Positions 1 to 10,098 of a stretch of 64,000 nt of DNA are shown one piece after another. The position numbers and the translations under genes are program-made. Positions within the stretch are counted from its first letter, which is position 1. The number at the start of each line of letters is the position of its first letter. Where the stretch lies: the NCBI RefSeq assembly GCF_900176335.1, contig NZ_FWXW01000005.1:1-64000 (forward strand), read 5' to 3'. Source of the DNA: Papillibacter cinnamivorans DSM 12816 (GTDB lineage: Bacteria > Bacillota > Clostridia > Oscillospirales > Oscillospiraceae). The notes under the pieces were generated by a model. That model searched no databases and was not told where the DNA came from. It saw only the letters and a program-made list of their open reading frames with translations.

Positions 1-68
1 ACGTACCGCGTCCTTATACCTTCGGTGTAAGCGCTTCCGATTACTCCGCCCACCGTATTTTGAAAAAA

Positions 69-145
69 TGGTGGGCTCAAATGGACTCGAACCATCGACC
101 TCGCGCTTATCAGGCGCGCGCTCTAACCACCTGAGCTATGAGCCC
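69..145 (-). tRNA. trnI: tRNA-Ile (anticodon GAT)
   Basis: The minus strand reads a complete 77-nt cloverleaf starting GGGCTCATAGCTCAG and ending with an encoded CCA. The anticodon GAT lies at 109-111 (read on the minus strand) in the loop CTGATAA. It is the second tRNA of the 16S-23S spacer, the usual Ala-Ile pair of bacterial rrn operons. The 23S gene should follow beyond position 1, so the first 68 bases are internal transcribed spacer. Confidence 0.97.
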
Positions 146-278
146 TCGTCGTCGCGGACTTCGCTTCCTCTCGCTTCACCGCCGACGGTAAAGCTCGCTC
201 GCTCCGTCGCTCCTCCTCTCCGGCTCAAACCCGCTGCGCTGGGCTTTGCGCCGGGGAAAACGCAATCTGCGGACCGTA

Positions 279-354
279 TGGTGGAGATGAGCGGAATCGA
301 ACCGCTGACCCCCTGCTTGCAAAGCAGGTGCTCTCCCAGCTGAGCTACACCCCC
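279..354 (-). tRNA. trnA: tRNA-Ala (anticodon TGC)
   Basis: A 76-nt tRNA on the minus strand beginning GGGGGTGTAGCTCAG, with anticodon TGC and an encoded CCA end. The acceptor stem carries G3 opposite U70, the alanine identity pair. It lies between 16S and tRNA-Ile. The roughly 55 bp just upstream of it in transcription order (from 356) resembles the segment upstream of tRNA-Ile (from 147), as if spacer blocks had been duplicated. Confidence 0.97.
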
Positions 355-509
355 GCGTCGTCGCGGACTCCGTTGCGTCTCGCTTCTCCGCGGGGCGGAA
401 AAGCTCGCTCCGCAGGGTTGTGCACCCTCTAAATTAAACAACGTGACGTTTTCGCTCCAAAAAAGACTGACCTAGGACCTGTACCGATATCTGTGTACCG
501 GTATAGTCT

Positions 510-2037
<1,528 letters not shown>

Positions 2038-2340
2038 TGGTATCTTAATGCCCCGCTTAACCTTTCGGTTCCGCGGGGACCCCGCAGACATTTTTTGCGG
2101 CCGCCGAAAGTGAATTCCGTCGGCCTGCGCCGCCTCTCGGCGGCGTCCCGCCTTTCGGCGGGTCCCTGCTGGATCCTTGGGCACTAAAATCATTTTATCG
2201 AGCTTAATCAAGCTCTTGTTTTCTTTTGTCATCTACTCTGTCTACAATCAACAGTTTCGACAACTCAAAGTACTTTTCTGGTGCTTTTTTTGTCACGTTG
2301 TTTAATTTACAAGGTGCACTGCCTCTTCAGGCGGAGTTAC
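2038..2340 (-). other. rRNA leader region
   Basis: About 300 nt between the promoter-proximal end of the promoter cluster and 16S. It contains GC-rich complementary blocks close to the 16S start (2075-2170), as expected for a precursor processing stem, and an AT-rich part nearer the promoters. No protein-coding sequence is supported here. Confidence 0.6.
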
Positions 2341-2369
2341 ATCATACCATACCGGCCGCCGCTTGTCAA
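2341..2369 (-). promoter_or_regulatory. rrn promoter proximal to 16S
   Basis: On the minus strand TTGACA (2364-2369) is separated by 17 bp from TATGAT (2341-2346). This is the closest of three tandem promoters to 16S; predicted start of transcription is near 2334. Confidence 0.8.
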
Positions 2370-2438
2370 CCCTTTGCTTTCCCTTTCGACCGTTTCCGAT
2401 CCCAGGCCCAGCTCCCGGCCACCCGCGGCAACTTTTAC

Positions 2439-2467
2439 AGTTTAGCACCACCAGGAGCCTTTGTCAA
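2439..2467 (-). promoter_or_regulatory. rrn promoter, middle
   Basis: On the minus strand TTGACA (2462-2467), 17-bp spacer, TAAACT (2439-2444). Perfect -35 and a 4/6 match at -10. It sits about 98 bp upstream of the proximal promoter. Confidence 0.65.
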
Positions 2468-2569
2468 CTCCTTTTCGGCGCCTTTCTCCACCTTTTTTCG
2501 GCTCGCTTTCCCCTTCTGACTGGGGTCAAAAAACCGCCCTTCCGGGTCTCCCCCTTCAGGCGCTCCGTT

Positions 2570-2598
2570 AATATACCATTTCTCTTCCTCCCTGTCAA
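2570..2598 (-). promoter_or_regulatory. rrn promoter, distal
   Basis: On the minus strand TTGACA (2593-2598), 17-bp spacer, TATATT (2570-2575). Perfect -35 and a 5/6 match at -10. Third of the tandem set, which together would give strong, growth-rate-responsive rRNA transcription. Confidence 0.75.
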
Positions 2599-2934
2599 GC
2601 CTATTTTCTTCACTTCGTCGAAAAATATCATCCGTCTTCCAGACCGTCTATATGCCGGGCCGCCGTTTTCCCGGTTCTGACGGCGGTTTTCGCGAATCCG
2701 GTTGCGCACGGTAAAAAAGTATGCTACCATTTCATATTATCCGTTTTTCGGCATAGATAGTATGTATCCGCGCCTTCTAATTATTATCATTATATATAAA
2801 AGAAATGCATCCACTCGCCGGGACTTTCCCTGAAATGTTTCGGGAGGTACGGTTTTTGCCGAAAATGAGATCCAGCGCAGCCGAAGGACAGGGGGCCTTC
2901 TCCTCCAAGGCAGCCGAGAAAAGAGGGAAGAAAA
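2599..2934. other. intergenic region and metAA leader
   Basis: Separates the divergent rrn operon and metAA. The last ~130 nt before metAA contain small hairpins (near 2826-2845 and a GCCTT/AAGGC pair near 2898-2914). I looked for the conserved S-box, SAM-II and T-box elements and did not recognise any. No coding region is supported, and no convincing promoter for metAA could be fixed. Confidence 0.4.
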
Positions 2935-3897
2935 ATGCCTATTAAAATACCTGAATCACTCCCCGCCCGTTCCGTTCTGGAAAGCGAGAATATATTCGTT
3001 ATGACGGAGACCCGGGCCGTCTCCCAGGACATACGGCCCCTGAGCCTCCTTATTCTCAACCTCATGCCCACTAAAATCACCACGGAGAACCAACTCCTCC
3101 GGGAGCTTTCCAATACTCCGCTGCAGATCGAGATCGGGCTTTTGCAGACCGTGAGCCACGAATCGAAAAATACGGACAACGATCATCTGAGTTCCTTCTA
3201 TACCACCTTCGACCAGGTGAAGGGGAAGCGGTACGACGGGCTTATCATCACAGGGGCCCCCGTGGAAAACATGAACTTCGAGGAAGTGGACTACTGGCAG
3301 GAGCTTTGTGAAATCATGGCCTGGTCCCGCACTCATGTGTATTCCACCCTGCACATCTGCTGGGGCGCCCAGGCGGGGCTCTACTACCACTATGGTCTTC
3401 AAAAGAAGCCCCTGTCTAAAAAACTCTTCGGGGTCTATCCCCACAAAACTCTCGAAAAAAATGTGCCCCTCTTTCGGGGCTTCGACGACGTATTTTACGC
3501 GCCGCACTCCCGGTATACCGAGGTTACCGCGGAGGATATCGCGAGTGTTCCGTCTCTGCGGGTGCTGGCGGTGTCGGAGGAGGCGGGCGTCTTTGCTGCG
3601 GCCAGAGCCGACGACAGGCAGATCTTCATCATGGGGCATCCCGAATACGACTCCGGGACCCTGGCCGCGGAGTATTTCCGGGACGTGGGCAGGGGAATTC
3701 CCATACAGGTGCCGAAAAACTATTTCCCCGGGGACGATCCCACAAAAACTCCAGTGGTGAACTGGCGCTCCCACGGGCAGCTGTTCTACAGCAACTGGCT
3801 CAACTATTACGTTTATCAGACCACGCCTTTCGACCTCACACAGCTTCTGGAAAATCAGGCTCCCGTGCCGGGGTCGAAATCCTCCGCCACAGCGTAA
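2935..3897 (+). CDS. metAA: homoserine O-acetyltransferase (MetA family)
   Basis: Cytoplasmic enzyme that acylates homoserine as the first committed step of methionine synthesis. The 320-residue protein is full length for MetA. Visible catalytic residues are Cys142 in HICWGAQAG and His235/Glu237 in GHPEYD. Residue 111 is Glu ([10 protein letters not shown]); in this family Glu at 111 marks acetyl-CoA use, Gly marks succinyl-CoA, so the acetyltransferase name is preferred by inference. ATG at 2935 follows a GAGGGA ribosome site. No SAM riboswitch was recognised upstream. The 3' end overlaps the convergent dipeptidase gene by 43 bp. Confidence 0.95.
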   Translation: MPIKIPESLPARSVLESENIFVMTETRAVSQDIRPLSLLILNLMPTKITTENQLLRELSNTPLQIEIGLLQTVSHESKNTDNDHLSSFYTTFDQVKGKRYDGLIITGAPVENMNFEEVDYWQELCEIMAWSRTHVYSTLHICWGAQAGLYYHYGLQKKPLSKKLFGVYPHKTLEKNVPLFRGFDDVFYAPHSRYTEVTAEDIASVPSLRVLAVSEEAGVFAAARADDRQIFIMGHPEYDSGTLAAEYFRDVGRGIPIQVPKNYFPGDDPTKTPVVNWRSHGQLFYSNWLNYYVYQTTPFDLTQLLENQAPVPGSKSSATA

Positions 3898-4589
3898 TCG
3901 TCGGTATCCGAATAGTGCCACCACTCGGTGGTGCTGGGCTTGAAGCCGCAGTCCGTCATGGTTTCTTCCAGGAGCTTCGCGTTTTCCGCGGCCGTCTCGG
4001 TCACATCCGAGTAATCCCGGTCCGCCTTGGCGGTGAAATCGTCAAACCCGGTGGGCATTTCCGCCTCGTTTCCTTCTTCGTCCGTCAGCGTCACGTCCAC
4101 CGTATCTCCCCGGCTGTGATTGGAATACCCCTTGTTGGGATTTGCGACATATCTGGAGTCGGGCACCGTCTCCCAGAGGGTGAACTGGGCCGACACAGGC
4201 CGGAAGGCGTCCCAGAGTTTCAGCCGGAACCCATGCTTTTCCAGCTCGTTTTCGGCTTCCATCAGCTTTTTTACCGTTCCGTACCGTAACCAGGCGTCGG
4301 TGAAATCATAGATCACTTTGCCGGTAAAATTATTATCTGTGGCATACCTCAGCTCCACCGTTATATTTGGAATATAGTCCGTAACCCGGACAAAAGCTTC
4401 GTCCCAGGGCTCCGTCGGCTCCGGTGTCGGCGCTGATGTCGGAGACGGAGACGGGGCCTGGGTCGGTGAAGCCCCCGCCGTAATCGCAGGAGAAGGCGAG
4501 GAAGAAACCATCGGGGCGGCGCCGCAGCCTGTCACAGCCAGGCAAGACGCTGTAAAATACGCGGCAATCATCCACAGGTATCGCTTCAT
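3855..4589 (-). CDS. lipoprotein VanX-type D-Ala-D-Ala dipeptidase (M15D)
   Basis: Zn peptidase predicted to be membrane-anchored outside the cell. The signal peptide ends in a lipobox (VTGC, Cys about residue 22), followed by a Ser/Pro/Thr linker of ~40 residues. The VanX-type core then shows the catalytic Arg in DAFRPVSAQ (~130), the zinc motif [10 protein letters not shown] (His and Asp) and EWWHY near the C terminus (catalytic Glu, zinc His). Canonical VanX is cytoplasmic and confers vancomycin resistance; the lipoprotein form and absence of vanHA nearby suggest wall dipeptide recycling instead. Start chosen at the ATG seven bases after AGGAGG; an ATG two codons earlier is possible. Overlaps metAA tail to tail. 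Confidence 0.88.
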   Translation of the reverse strand: MKRYLWMIAAYFTASCLAVTGCGAAPMVSSSPSPAITAGASPTQAPSPSPTSAPTPEPTEPWDEAFVRVTDYIPNITVELRYATDNNFTGKVIYDFTDAWLRYGTVKKLMEAENELEKHGFRLKLWDAFRPVSAQFTLWETVPDSRYVANPNKGYSNHSRGDTVDVTLTDEEGNEAEMPTGFDDFTAKADRDYSDVTETAAENAKLLEETMTDCGFKPSTTEWWHYSDTDDYAVAEDFDPGTGA

Positions 4590-4761
4590 TTCCATACCTC
4601 CTCCGGCCGGATCCTTCCTCATGCATTGTACCACACAGGACAAGCATCCGCCACACCCCGCTTGCTCTCCGACTACAGGCAGTACGCCATTCCTGTTCCC
4701 TGTCCGGAGATTTTCCGGTCAGCAAACGGCTCCAAATAAAACCTTTCGGGAGGACATTTCA

Positions 4762-5862
4762 ATGAATCTGCAGTTTCTCATGCCCACCCGGGTCGTATCC
4801 GGCCCGGACTGCGTGCGTAAAAACGCTCCGGTCTTTTCCGCCCTGGGCAAACGGGCCCTTATCGTCACTGGCGCCCGCTCGGCCAAGGAAAACGGCTCCC
4901 TTGCCGATCTTGAGGCGGCGTTCTCCTCCGTCGGGGTGGAGTGGCGCCTTTACGACCGGGTCATGAGCAATCCCACCATAGCCTGCGCCTATGAGGGCGC
5001 GGCTCTGGCGAAGTCCTATGGGGCAGATTTTGTGGCGGCCATCGGCGGAGGCTCCCCCATGGACGCCGGCAAGGCCATTGCGCTTTTAGCCTGCCAGGAT
5101 ATTTCAGAAGAAAATCTCTTTTCCGGAAACTATGGAAAACAGGTGCTGCCCATGGCCTTCATCCCAACCACGGCAGGGACGGGTTCTGAAGTCACCCAGT
5201 ATTCCATCCTCACCAGCGACAAGGCCAAAACCAAGCTGAGTATCGCAGCGCCGCTTCTCTTCCCCACGGTTTCCTTCCTGGACGCCCGCTACACCCGGTC
5301 TCTCTCCCGTGTCACCACTATCAATACCGCGGTGGACGCATTCTCTCATCTGTTTGAGGGCATGCTCTCCGTCCGTGCCAATCCTCTGACGGATCTTATG
5401 GCGCGGGAAGGCATGCTGCGGATTCTCGCCTGCGGGGACAGGCTTCTGGCGGACAGTCTCACCGCCGAGGACCGGGAATCTCTTCTCTACGCCTCCACGC
5501 TTGGGGGTATGGTCATCGCCCAGACGGGCACCACGGCGGTGCACGCCATGGGATATTCCCTCACCTACTTCCGGCATATCGATCACGGCAGAGCCAACGG
5601 CCTGCTTCTTCCGGCTTTCTTCCGGTTCGTGGAGCAGAAGGATCCGGAGCTGGCCGCTTCCGTTTTGTCCTCGCTGGGCTGGGATTGCTCCGGCCGCGCC
5701 GATAAATTCCTGGTACCCCTTCTGGGGCAGCGGGAGAGCATCCCCGACAAAGAGCTCCGGCAATACGCCTCCATCGCCGTCAAAGCCGGAAACATCAAAA
5801 ACTGCCGCGTTATCCTTACGGAGGAAGAAATTTATCAGATGTATCGGAGCAGCCTTAAGTAA
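4762..5862 (+). CDS. iron-containing alcohol dehydrogenase
   Basis: NAD(P)H-dependent group III alcohol dehydrogenase, 366 residues. The N-terminal Rossmann-like half carries GGGSPMDAGKA (~95-105) and the phosphate-binding TTAGTGSEVT (~136-145). The metal ligands are Asp192 and His196 in VDAFSH, His261 in AVHAMGYS, and His275 in RHIDHGRA. The ATG at 4762 follows GGGAGG. Substrate cannot be told; relatives reduce aldehydes or oxidise diols in fermenting anaerobes. The broken HEAT-like gene starts 32 bp downstream on the same strand with its own good ribosome site. Confidence 0.9.
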   Translation: MNLQFLMPTRVVSGPDCVRKNAPVFSALGKRALIVTGARSAKENGSLADLEAAFSSVGVEWRLYDRVMSNPTIACAYEGAALAKSYGADFVAAIGGGSPMDAGKAIALLACQDISEENLFSGNYGKQVLPMAFIPTTAGTGSEVTQYSILTSDKAKTKLSIAAPLLFPTVSFLDARYTRSLSRVTTINTAVDAFSHLFEGMLSVRANPLTDLMAREGMLRILACGDRLLADSLTAEDRESLLYASTLGGMVIAQTGTTAVHAMGYSLTYFRHIDHGRANGLLLPAFFRFVEQKDPELAASVLSSLGWDCSGRADKFLVPLLGQRESIPDKELRQYASIAVKAGNIKNCRVILTEEEIYQMYRSSLK

Positions 5863-5894
5863 AAGCATATTCATTTATTGGCAAGGAGGAGCTT

Positions 5895-6503
5895 ATGATA
5901 ACGGCCGATAGCATCCTGCCCATTGACGCGGGCAGCCTGCCGGAATTTGCGTCAGTTCTTGCCAGCGAAGATATCGCAAAGCTCATCGGTTGGCTGAACG
6001 AAAAAGAGGATAAAATCAGATATCGTTCCTTTCTTCTTCTCCAGCATCGCTCCTCCGCCTCTCCTGACGTGTATCCATATTGGGAAGATTTCCGGGCAAA
6101 GCTGAAAAATGATAATTCTTATCAACGAAGCATCGGGATCATGCTCCTGGCTGAAAACGCCCGGTGGGATACGGGAGGACAGGCTAAAGAAGCCCTGGAC
6201 GATTGCTTTTCCCTTTTAAGCGACGAGCGCCCCATCACGATCCGCCAGTGCATCCAATCCCTTGAAAATTTGTCCGGTCACAACCTGAGCTGGGTAACCG
6301 TATAGCAGCGGCGCTTCTCACCTTACCCCTGGAGAAAAATCCGGGAATCCATGCGCAAATCCATACTGCTGGATACCGTTAACGCGCTGCTGGAAATCCG
6401 GAAATACTCTCCTTCGGAGGAGATCGACGCGTTTCTCCTCGAAGCGCTCACCGGCACGATTCTGGATTCCAAATCCAAACGGCAGATCCGGGAAGTCCTT
6501 TAA
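5895..6503 (+). pseudogene. HEAT-like repeat protein, broken by two frameshifts
   Basis: The first 124 codons read a helical protein (DIAKLIGWLNEKEDKIRY, PITIRQCIQSLE) of a family of ~200-residue helical-repeat proteins common in Clostridia. After Glu at 6264 the frame is lost and stops at 6305. Restoring one base in the A-run 6265-6268 gives KFVRSQPELGNRIAAALL; removing one from the A-run 6335-6339 gives KIRESMRKSILLD and reads to the stop at 6503. With both changes the product is 202 residues, the expected family length. Both lesions are single-base changes in A homopolymers, so either a recent pseudogene or sequencing error. Function unknown. Confidence 0.8.
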
Positions 6504-6520
6504 TCTTTCCAATTAATTCA

Positions 6521-6568
6521 AAGGAGCTGTCTCAAAACGCCGCCGGCGTTTCGAGACAGCTCCTTTTT
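6521..6568. terminator. bidirectional terminator hairpin
   Basis: A long near-perfect hairpin: 13-bp outer arms (AAGGAGCTGTCTC and its complement), inner arms AAACGCC/GGCGTTT, followed by TTTTT on the plus strand. It ends the HEAT-like gene transcript. Confidence 0.85.
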
Positions 6569-6639
6569 CCAGAATAATTCGAAAGTTAAGGCGGACAGTG
6601 TGCTTCGCGGAGTGACTTTTATAACTATTGGGGGAGGAA

Positions 6640-6927
6640 TTATTACGAGAGGTTTGGACGGGAGCACGCGCTCCCCGCTGGGGGTAACTTTTTGTTTCTG
6701 CAAAAAGTCACCAAAAACAGTCCAAGAGGCCGCGGCCTCTTGGATCTCCATTTGAGGTTGCTCCTTTAGGCGCTCTAATTAAGTAATTGACTATCGGTAT
6801 TTGCGAACGCGCGGACAGCCCGGTGGCAGGAGGTCTGTTTTTATGCCCGCGATCGGGGCTCTCCAGGTTTAAGATTGTGGGGCTCAATGGGTTTGCAAAA
6901 ACCTGCATTATACGACGTTAGAGAAGA
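6640..6927 (+). repeat. ~285-bp structured repeat, copy R1
   Basis: First of four intergenic copies (others at 27511, 30282 and 31242), all in the same orientation. It opens TTATTACGAGAGGTTTGGACG and closes near GACGTTAGAGAAGA. Three successive hairpins are visible: GGGAGC/GCTCCC, ACTTTTTG/CAAAAAGT, and TCCAAGAGGCC/GGCCTCTTGGA, then conserved single-strand blocks such as ATTGACTATCGG and GCCCGCGATCGG. No conserved reading frame crosses the copies. It follows directly on a terminator hairpin. Confidence 0.85.
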
Positions 6928-6963
6928 TTTGCAATGATTATGTTAACCTAATTATTAATCCGC

Positions 6964-8607
6964 TTATTCCCGCCACTCCTCTTGGGCGATGAGGGCAGCT
7001 CCCAGAGCGCCGCAAAGGTCCGGTTCTTCCGGGAGCAGGACCTTTCCCCCCAGGCGCTCCTCCAGGGCCATGACCACACCGGGGTTTCTGGCGACGCCGC
7101 CGGTCATCATCCACTCTTTTTCCAGGGTGCTGCGCCCGGCCAGGGCCGTCATCTTGGCGGCCACCGAACGGTTAAGTCCCCGGACGATATCGTCCAGCCG
7201 CTTTCCGGCGGCGATCAGAGACACCACCTCGGACTGGGCAAAGACCGAGCACATGCTGGATATGGTGACGTCCTCCCTGGCGGTGAGGCCCCGAACGCCG
7301 ATTTCCTCGATGGACAGTCCCAAAGATTGGGCCATCATCTCCAGAAACTTTCCCGTTCCCGCGGCGCATTTGTCGTTCATCACAAAATCCCGCACGGCGC
7401 CTTTCTCGTCCAGGCGAATGACCTTGCTGTCCTGCCCGCCGATGTCGATGACGGTGCGCACGGCGGGGTTTAAAAAGTAAGCTCCTCTGGCATGGCAGGT
7501 GATCTCTGTGACATCCCTCTCACGGAAGGCGATCCCCGCCCGTCCGTAGCCGGTGGTAACCGTGCTGGAAAGCCGATCCCGGTCCAGTCCCGCCTTCTTA
7601 AGCGCCCCCTGGAGAGCTCGCTTCGCGCTCTCGGCTATTTCCACGCCGGTGGACACCGTACAGAAGGAAACGATATCCTGATTTCCGTCCAGTATGACGG
7701 CGTTTGTAGAAGTGGAACCGCTGTCGATACCGGCAAAATAGGTCTTTCCCCCGCGGTGCACCTGAACCGGGCGCGCCGGCGCGGGCGCCTCCATCCCCTC
7801 GAAAAATGCCTGAAGCCGGGTTTTCAGCTGCTGGGCGCTCTGGGGAGTGTAGTCGGTCTCGATCTTCAGCAGGGGCACCGGCAGCGCGTCCCGCAAAGCG
7901 GCGTACTCAAACCCGTAAAAGTCGCAGAATTTTACCGTGTTGTAGATAACGCCCCGAAGGTTGGGGTCCTCGGTGAGGGCCCTGCGGGAGGTGATGTCGG
8001 CCATGCGCATGCAGGCAGGCTGATTTAAAAGCTCCCCGGCATACCAGCCCATGAGATCCTCCGCCGTTCCCTCCGGGGGAAGTCCCAGCTTTCGAAGGCC
8101 TGTGCAGGTGTTGTTGTGCACCGGGATAGGAGACTCCTTTTGGATTTCCTCCAGCAATTGCTCCCCCATCCGGGCGCCCATAACGGCGATATAAGGGCCG
8201 CCGGGCTGCTCGGTTCTCCGGAAAGCGTTCCGAAAGGCGGCGCAGTCAAAGGCTTTCCCCGTCTTTTCCTCCCATTTTCCCAGAAGGCGCATCAGCTCGA
8301 CCTTATACATGGAACGGCCGCATTCGTCCTGCCTGCGGGGCAAAGAAAGCATCTCCGTCTCCTGTCCCAGATTGCGCAGTACGTCCCAGGCCCGACGGAT
8401 GGAATCGCAGCAGTCGGTGAGGGCCAGAAGGTCCCCGCCCTCCTCTGCGCGTCCCTCGATGAGGGCCCGGGAAAAGCTGCACACATTCCTGTGGGTCAGC
8501 TCGTCGGCCAGGTCCAAAGAGTCCGGCATGGGGTTATAGAGGGCCGCTTCCTGGCCAAAGCCCGCGAAAAGCTCCGCCGGCGCGTATTTGCATACGTAAT
8601 GAATCAT
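6964..8607 (-). CDS. 2-hydroxyacyl-CoA dehydratase subunit fused to its ATP-dependent activator
   Basis: A 547-residue fusion. The N-terminal ~280 residues resemble the HgdB/FldC-type dehydratase subunit. The C-terminal ~260 residues are a BadF/HgdC-type activator: FAGIDSGSTSTNAV phosphate loop, DIGGQDSKVI, and the two cysteines for the bridging [4Fe-4S] cluster in NDKCAAGTGKF and SSMCSVFAQSE. Activators are normally separate proteins that inject one electron with ATP hydrolysis to start ketyl-radical dehydration of 2-hydroxyacyl-CoA. Start is ATG in an ATGA overlap with the upstream subunit gene, so translation is coupled. Substrate unknown; likely amino-acid fermentation. Confidence 0.88.
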   Translation of the reverse strand: MIHYVCKYAPAELFAGFGQEAALYNPMPDSLDLADELTHRNVCSFSRALIEGRAEEGGDLLALTDCCDSIRRAWDVLRNLGQETEMLSLPRRQDECGRSMYKVELMRLLGKWEEKTGKAFDCAAFRNAFRRTEQPGGPYIAVMGARMGEQLLEEIQKESPIPVHNNTCTGLRKLGLPPEGTAEDLMGWYAGELLNQPACMRMADITSRRALTEDPNLRGVIYNTVKFCDFYGFEYAALRDALPVPLLKIETDYTPQSAQQLKTRLQAFFEGMEAPAPARPVQVHRGGKTYFAGIDSGSTSTNAVILDGNQDIVSFCTVSTGVEIAESAKRALQGALKKAGLDRDRLSSTVTTGYGRAGIAFRERDVTEITCHARGAYFLNPAVRTVIDIGGQDSKVIRLDEKGAVRDFVMNDKCAAGTGKFLEMMAQSLGLSIEEIGVRGLTAREDVTISSMCSVFAQSEVVSLIAAGKRLDDIVRGLNRSVAAKMTALAGRSTLEKEWMMTGGVARNPGVVMALEERLGGKVLLPEEPDLCGALGAALIAQEEWRE

Positions 8608-9875
8608 GCTCCCGCCTCCAGTATCTCCAGAAATGCCTGCAGACGGGTGCTCATCTGGCCGTCGTTGACATTTTTCCTGTCGCACCCGTCCCCGTCCAGA
8701 ATGAGGACCGGAATCCCCTTCTCCTCCAGTTTCTCCCGGATCAGCCGGGCGCCTCCCAAAGTGTGCTTGCAGCCCCAGTGGTTGAAGTACACCACGCCGT
8801 CGGCCCGGAGGGTCTCGGCCATTTCCAGCAGCTTACCGGCACGGTTTTCCTCCGCGCCGTTCACTATGTTCATGAGGAGCCTGCGGGCCATGGACTCATA
8901 GGGCTTTGTTTCGTCCATCTCCTCCATGGAATCAAAATTCAGATCGCAGGCCAGAAGCTGCCGCCTCTCGTTAAAATTCAGAAGTTCCCGAAGGGAATCC
9001 TGCCAAAAGGGGATCGTATGGGCCCAGAGGATTCTCTTCTCTCCCCGGGAGGGCGCCGCGGCCTTCACATCCTCCAGCAGGAGGCGGAAATACCGCTCGG
9101 CTTCGGGAGTTCCCAGAAGAATGTGGGTGGGAAAAACCTTATACATTTCGGAGGTGAGATCCCCCGGCATGTACTTGTCGGTCAGAAGCTTAAAATATTC
9201 CCGGTACATCTGAATGGAACGGTTGGTGCTCCGGATCGAAGCGCGCAGCCTGTCCTCCTTCAGCTTTTCCCCCATGCTGTCCTCCAGCATGGAAGCAAAA
9301 TCGCGCAGCTGCCCCGCCACATAGTTCACGGCCTCCTCCGAATACACGGAGGGGACGTCTATGAGAAAATAGGGGACCTTATAATGCTCCGCGATGGCCC
9401 GGAAGGTACCCATATTGGCATCGCAGGCCAAAGAAGTGCTGGCTACGAAGCGGGGAGGCGGCATGACGCCGGAAAATGCGGCTCCCAGGAGCACCTTATG
9501 ATAAGAACAGTAGGTCTGGGGCACACCCGCGCTTTCCGCGCAGGCGATAAACACCTGTTCGCTGCCCGCGCCGTTTAAATAACACGCCAGGCCCTCGGTA
9601 AACTGGGGAGTTACATTCATGGCGTGGAGCAACTGGCAGGGCAAAAAAACGTTCACGACTGCGGAGCGCTCCGGGTTTTTCAGGGGAAGCCGGATGGCCC
9701 GGTTATTCATAACGGCTATGTATTTCTGATGAGGCAGCAGGCGCTTGTCGGGAAGATAGCGCATCTGAAGGCCGCTTGCCTCATAGCCCGCTTTCAGCAG
9801 GGTGAGAGCTCTTCCCGGGGAACGGATGACAAAATTCCCCACCGTCTTGCCGAAGGTTTCAATCACTGCGTTCAT
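8604..9875 (-). CDS. 2-hydroxyacyl-CoA dehydratase family subunit
   Basis: A 423-residue protein of the HgdA/HgdB/FldBC family. It carries cysteines in VFLPCQLLHAMN, STSLACDAN and FNHWGCKHTLGG that fit ligands of the subunit [4Fe-4S] cluster, and the family's C-terminal GIPVLILDGDGCD block. It is first in a two-gene operon with the subunit-activator fusion, so together they provide both dehydratase subunits plus activator. ATG at 9875 follows GGAGAGGGA. No CoA-transferase or acyl-CoA dehydrogenase lies nearby to reveal the substrate. Confidence 0.9.
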   Translation of the reverse strand: MNAVIETFGKTVGNFVIRSPGRALTLLKAGYEASGLQMRYLPDKRLLPHQKYIAVMNNRAIRLPLKNPERSAVVNVFLPCQLLHAMNVTPQFTEGLACYLNGAGSEQVFIACAESAGVPQTYCSYHKVLLGAAFSGVMPPPRFVASTSLACDANMGTFRAIAEHYKVPYFLIDVPSVYSEEAVNYVAGQLRDFASMLEDSMGEKLKEDRLRASIRSTNRSIQMYREYFKLLTDKYMPGDLTSEMYKVFPTHILLGTPEAERYFRLLLEDVKAAAPSRGEKRILWAHTIPFWQDSLRELLNFNERRQLLACDLNFDSMEEMDETKPYESMARRLLMNIVNGAEENRAGKLLEMAETLRADGVVYFNHWGCKHTLGGARLIREKLEEKGIPVLILDGDGCDRKNVNDGQMSTRLQAFLEILEAGA

Positions 9876-9944
9876 GCTCAGTCCCTCTCCACAGGAAATC
9901 CTGCAGCGGGAAATTCCCGCACTTCGGATTTTCCAAGTGACAGT

Positions 9945-9973
9945 ATTATACTACGGAATGGGGTGGATGAAAA
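9945..9973 (-). promoter_or_regulatory. promoter of the dehydratase operon
   Basis: On the minus strand TTTTCA (9968-9973), 17-bp spacer, TATAAT (9945-9950). Perfect -10 and weak -35; start near 9938, about 60 bp before the dehydratase start codon. Confidence 0.55.
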
Positions 9974-10029
9974 CCGACAAAAACCCGACCCTGTCTATTT
10001 GGGGGCTTTCTTATTTCCCAAGGATATGG

Positions 10030-10058
10030 TTGTATTTCGTGATCGAGTCCTATATAAT
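10030..10058 (+). promoter_or_regulatory. promoter of the 10.1-kb membrane protein gene
   Basis: TTGTAT (10030-10035), 17-bp spacer, TATAAT (10053-10058). Predicted start near 10065 leaves a ~35-nt leader to the ATG at 10099. It is divergent from the dehydratase promoter. Confidence 0.75.
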
Positions 10059-10098
10059 AACAGTAATGAATCCTTTTATCAAGACTGGAGACCTTGCC

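Noticed and set aside
2790-2934. SAM riboswitch upstream of metAA
   Set aside because: The conserved S-box core sequences were searched for and not found; only small hairpins are present.
2956-3924. 322-codon open frame antisense to metAA
   Set aside because: Shadow of a high-GC gene; no ribosome site, no family features, and metAA is certain on the other strand.
6641-6910. Short frames in the repeats with QKQKVTPSGE-type translations
   Set aside because: The frames exist only because the repeats are similar; they are disrupted or shifted between copies and overlap hairpins, so not protein-coding.
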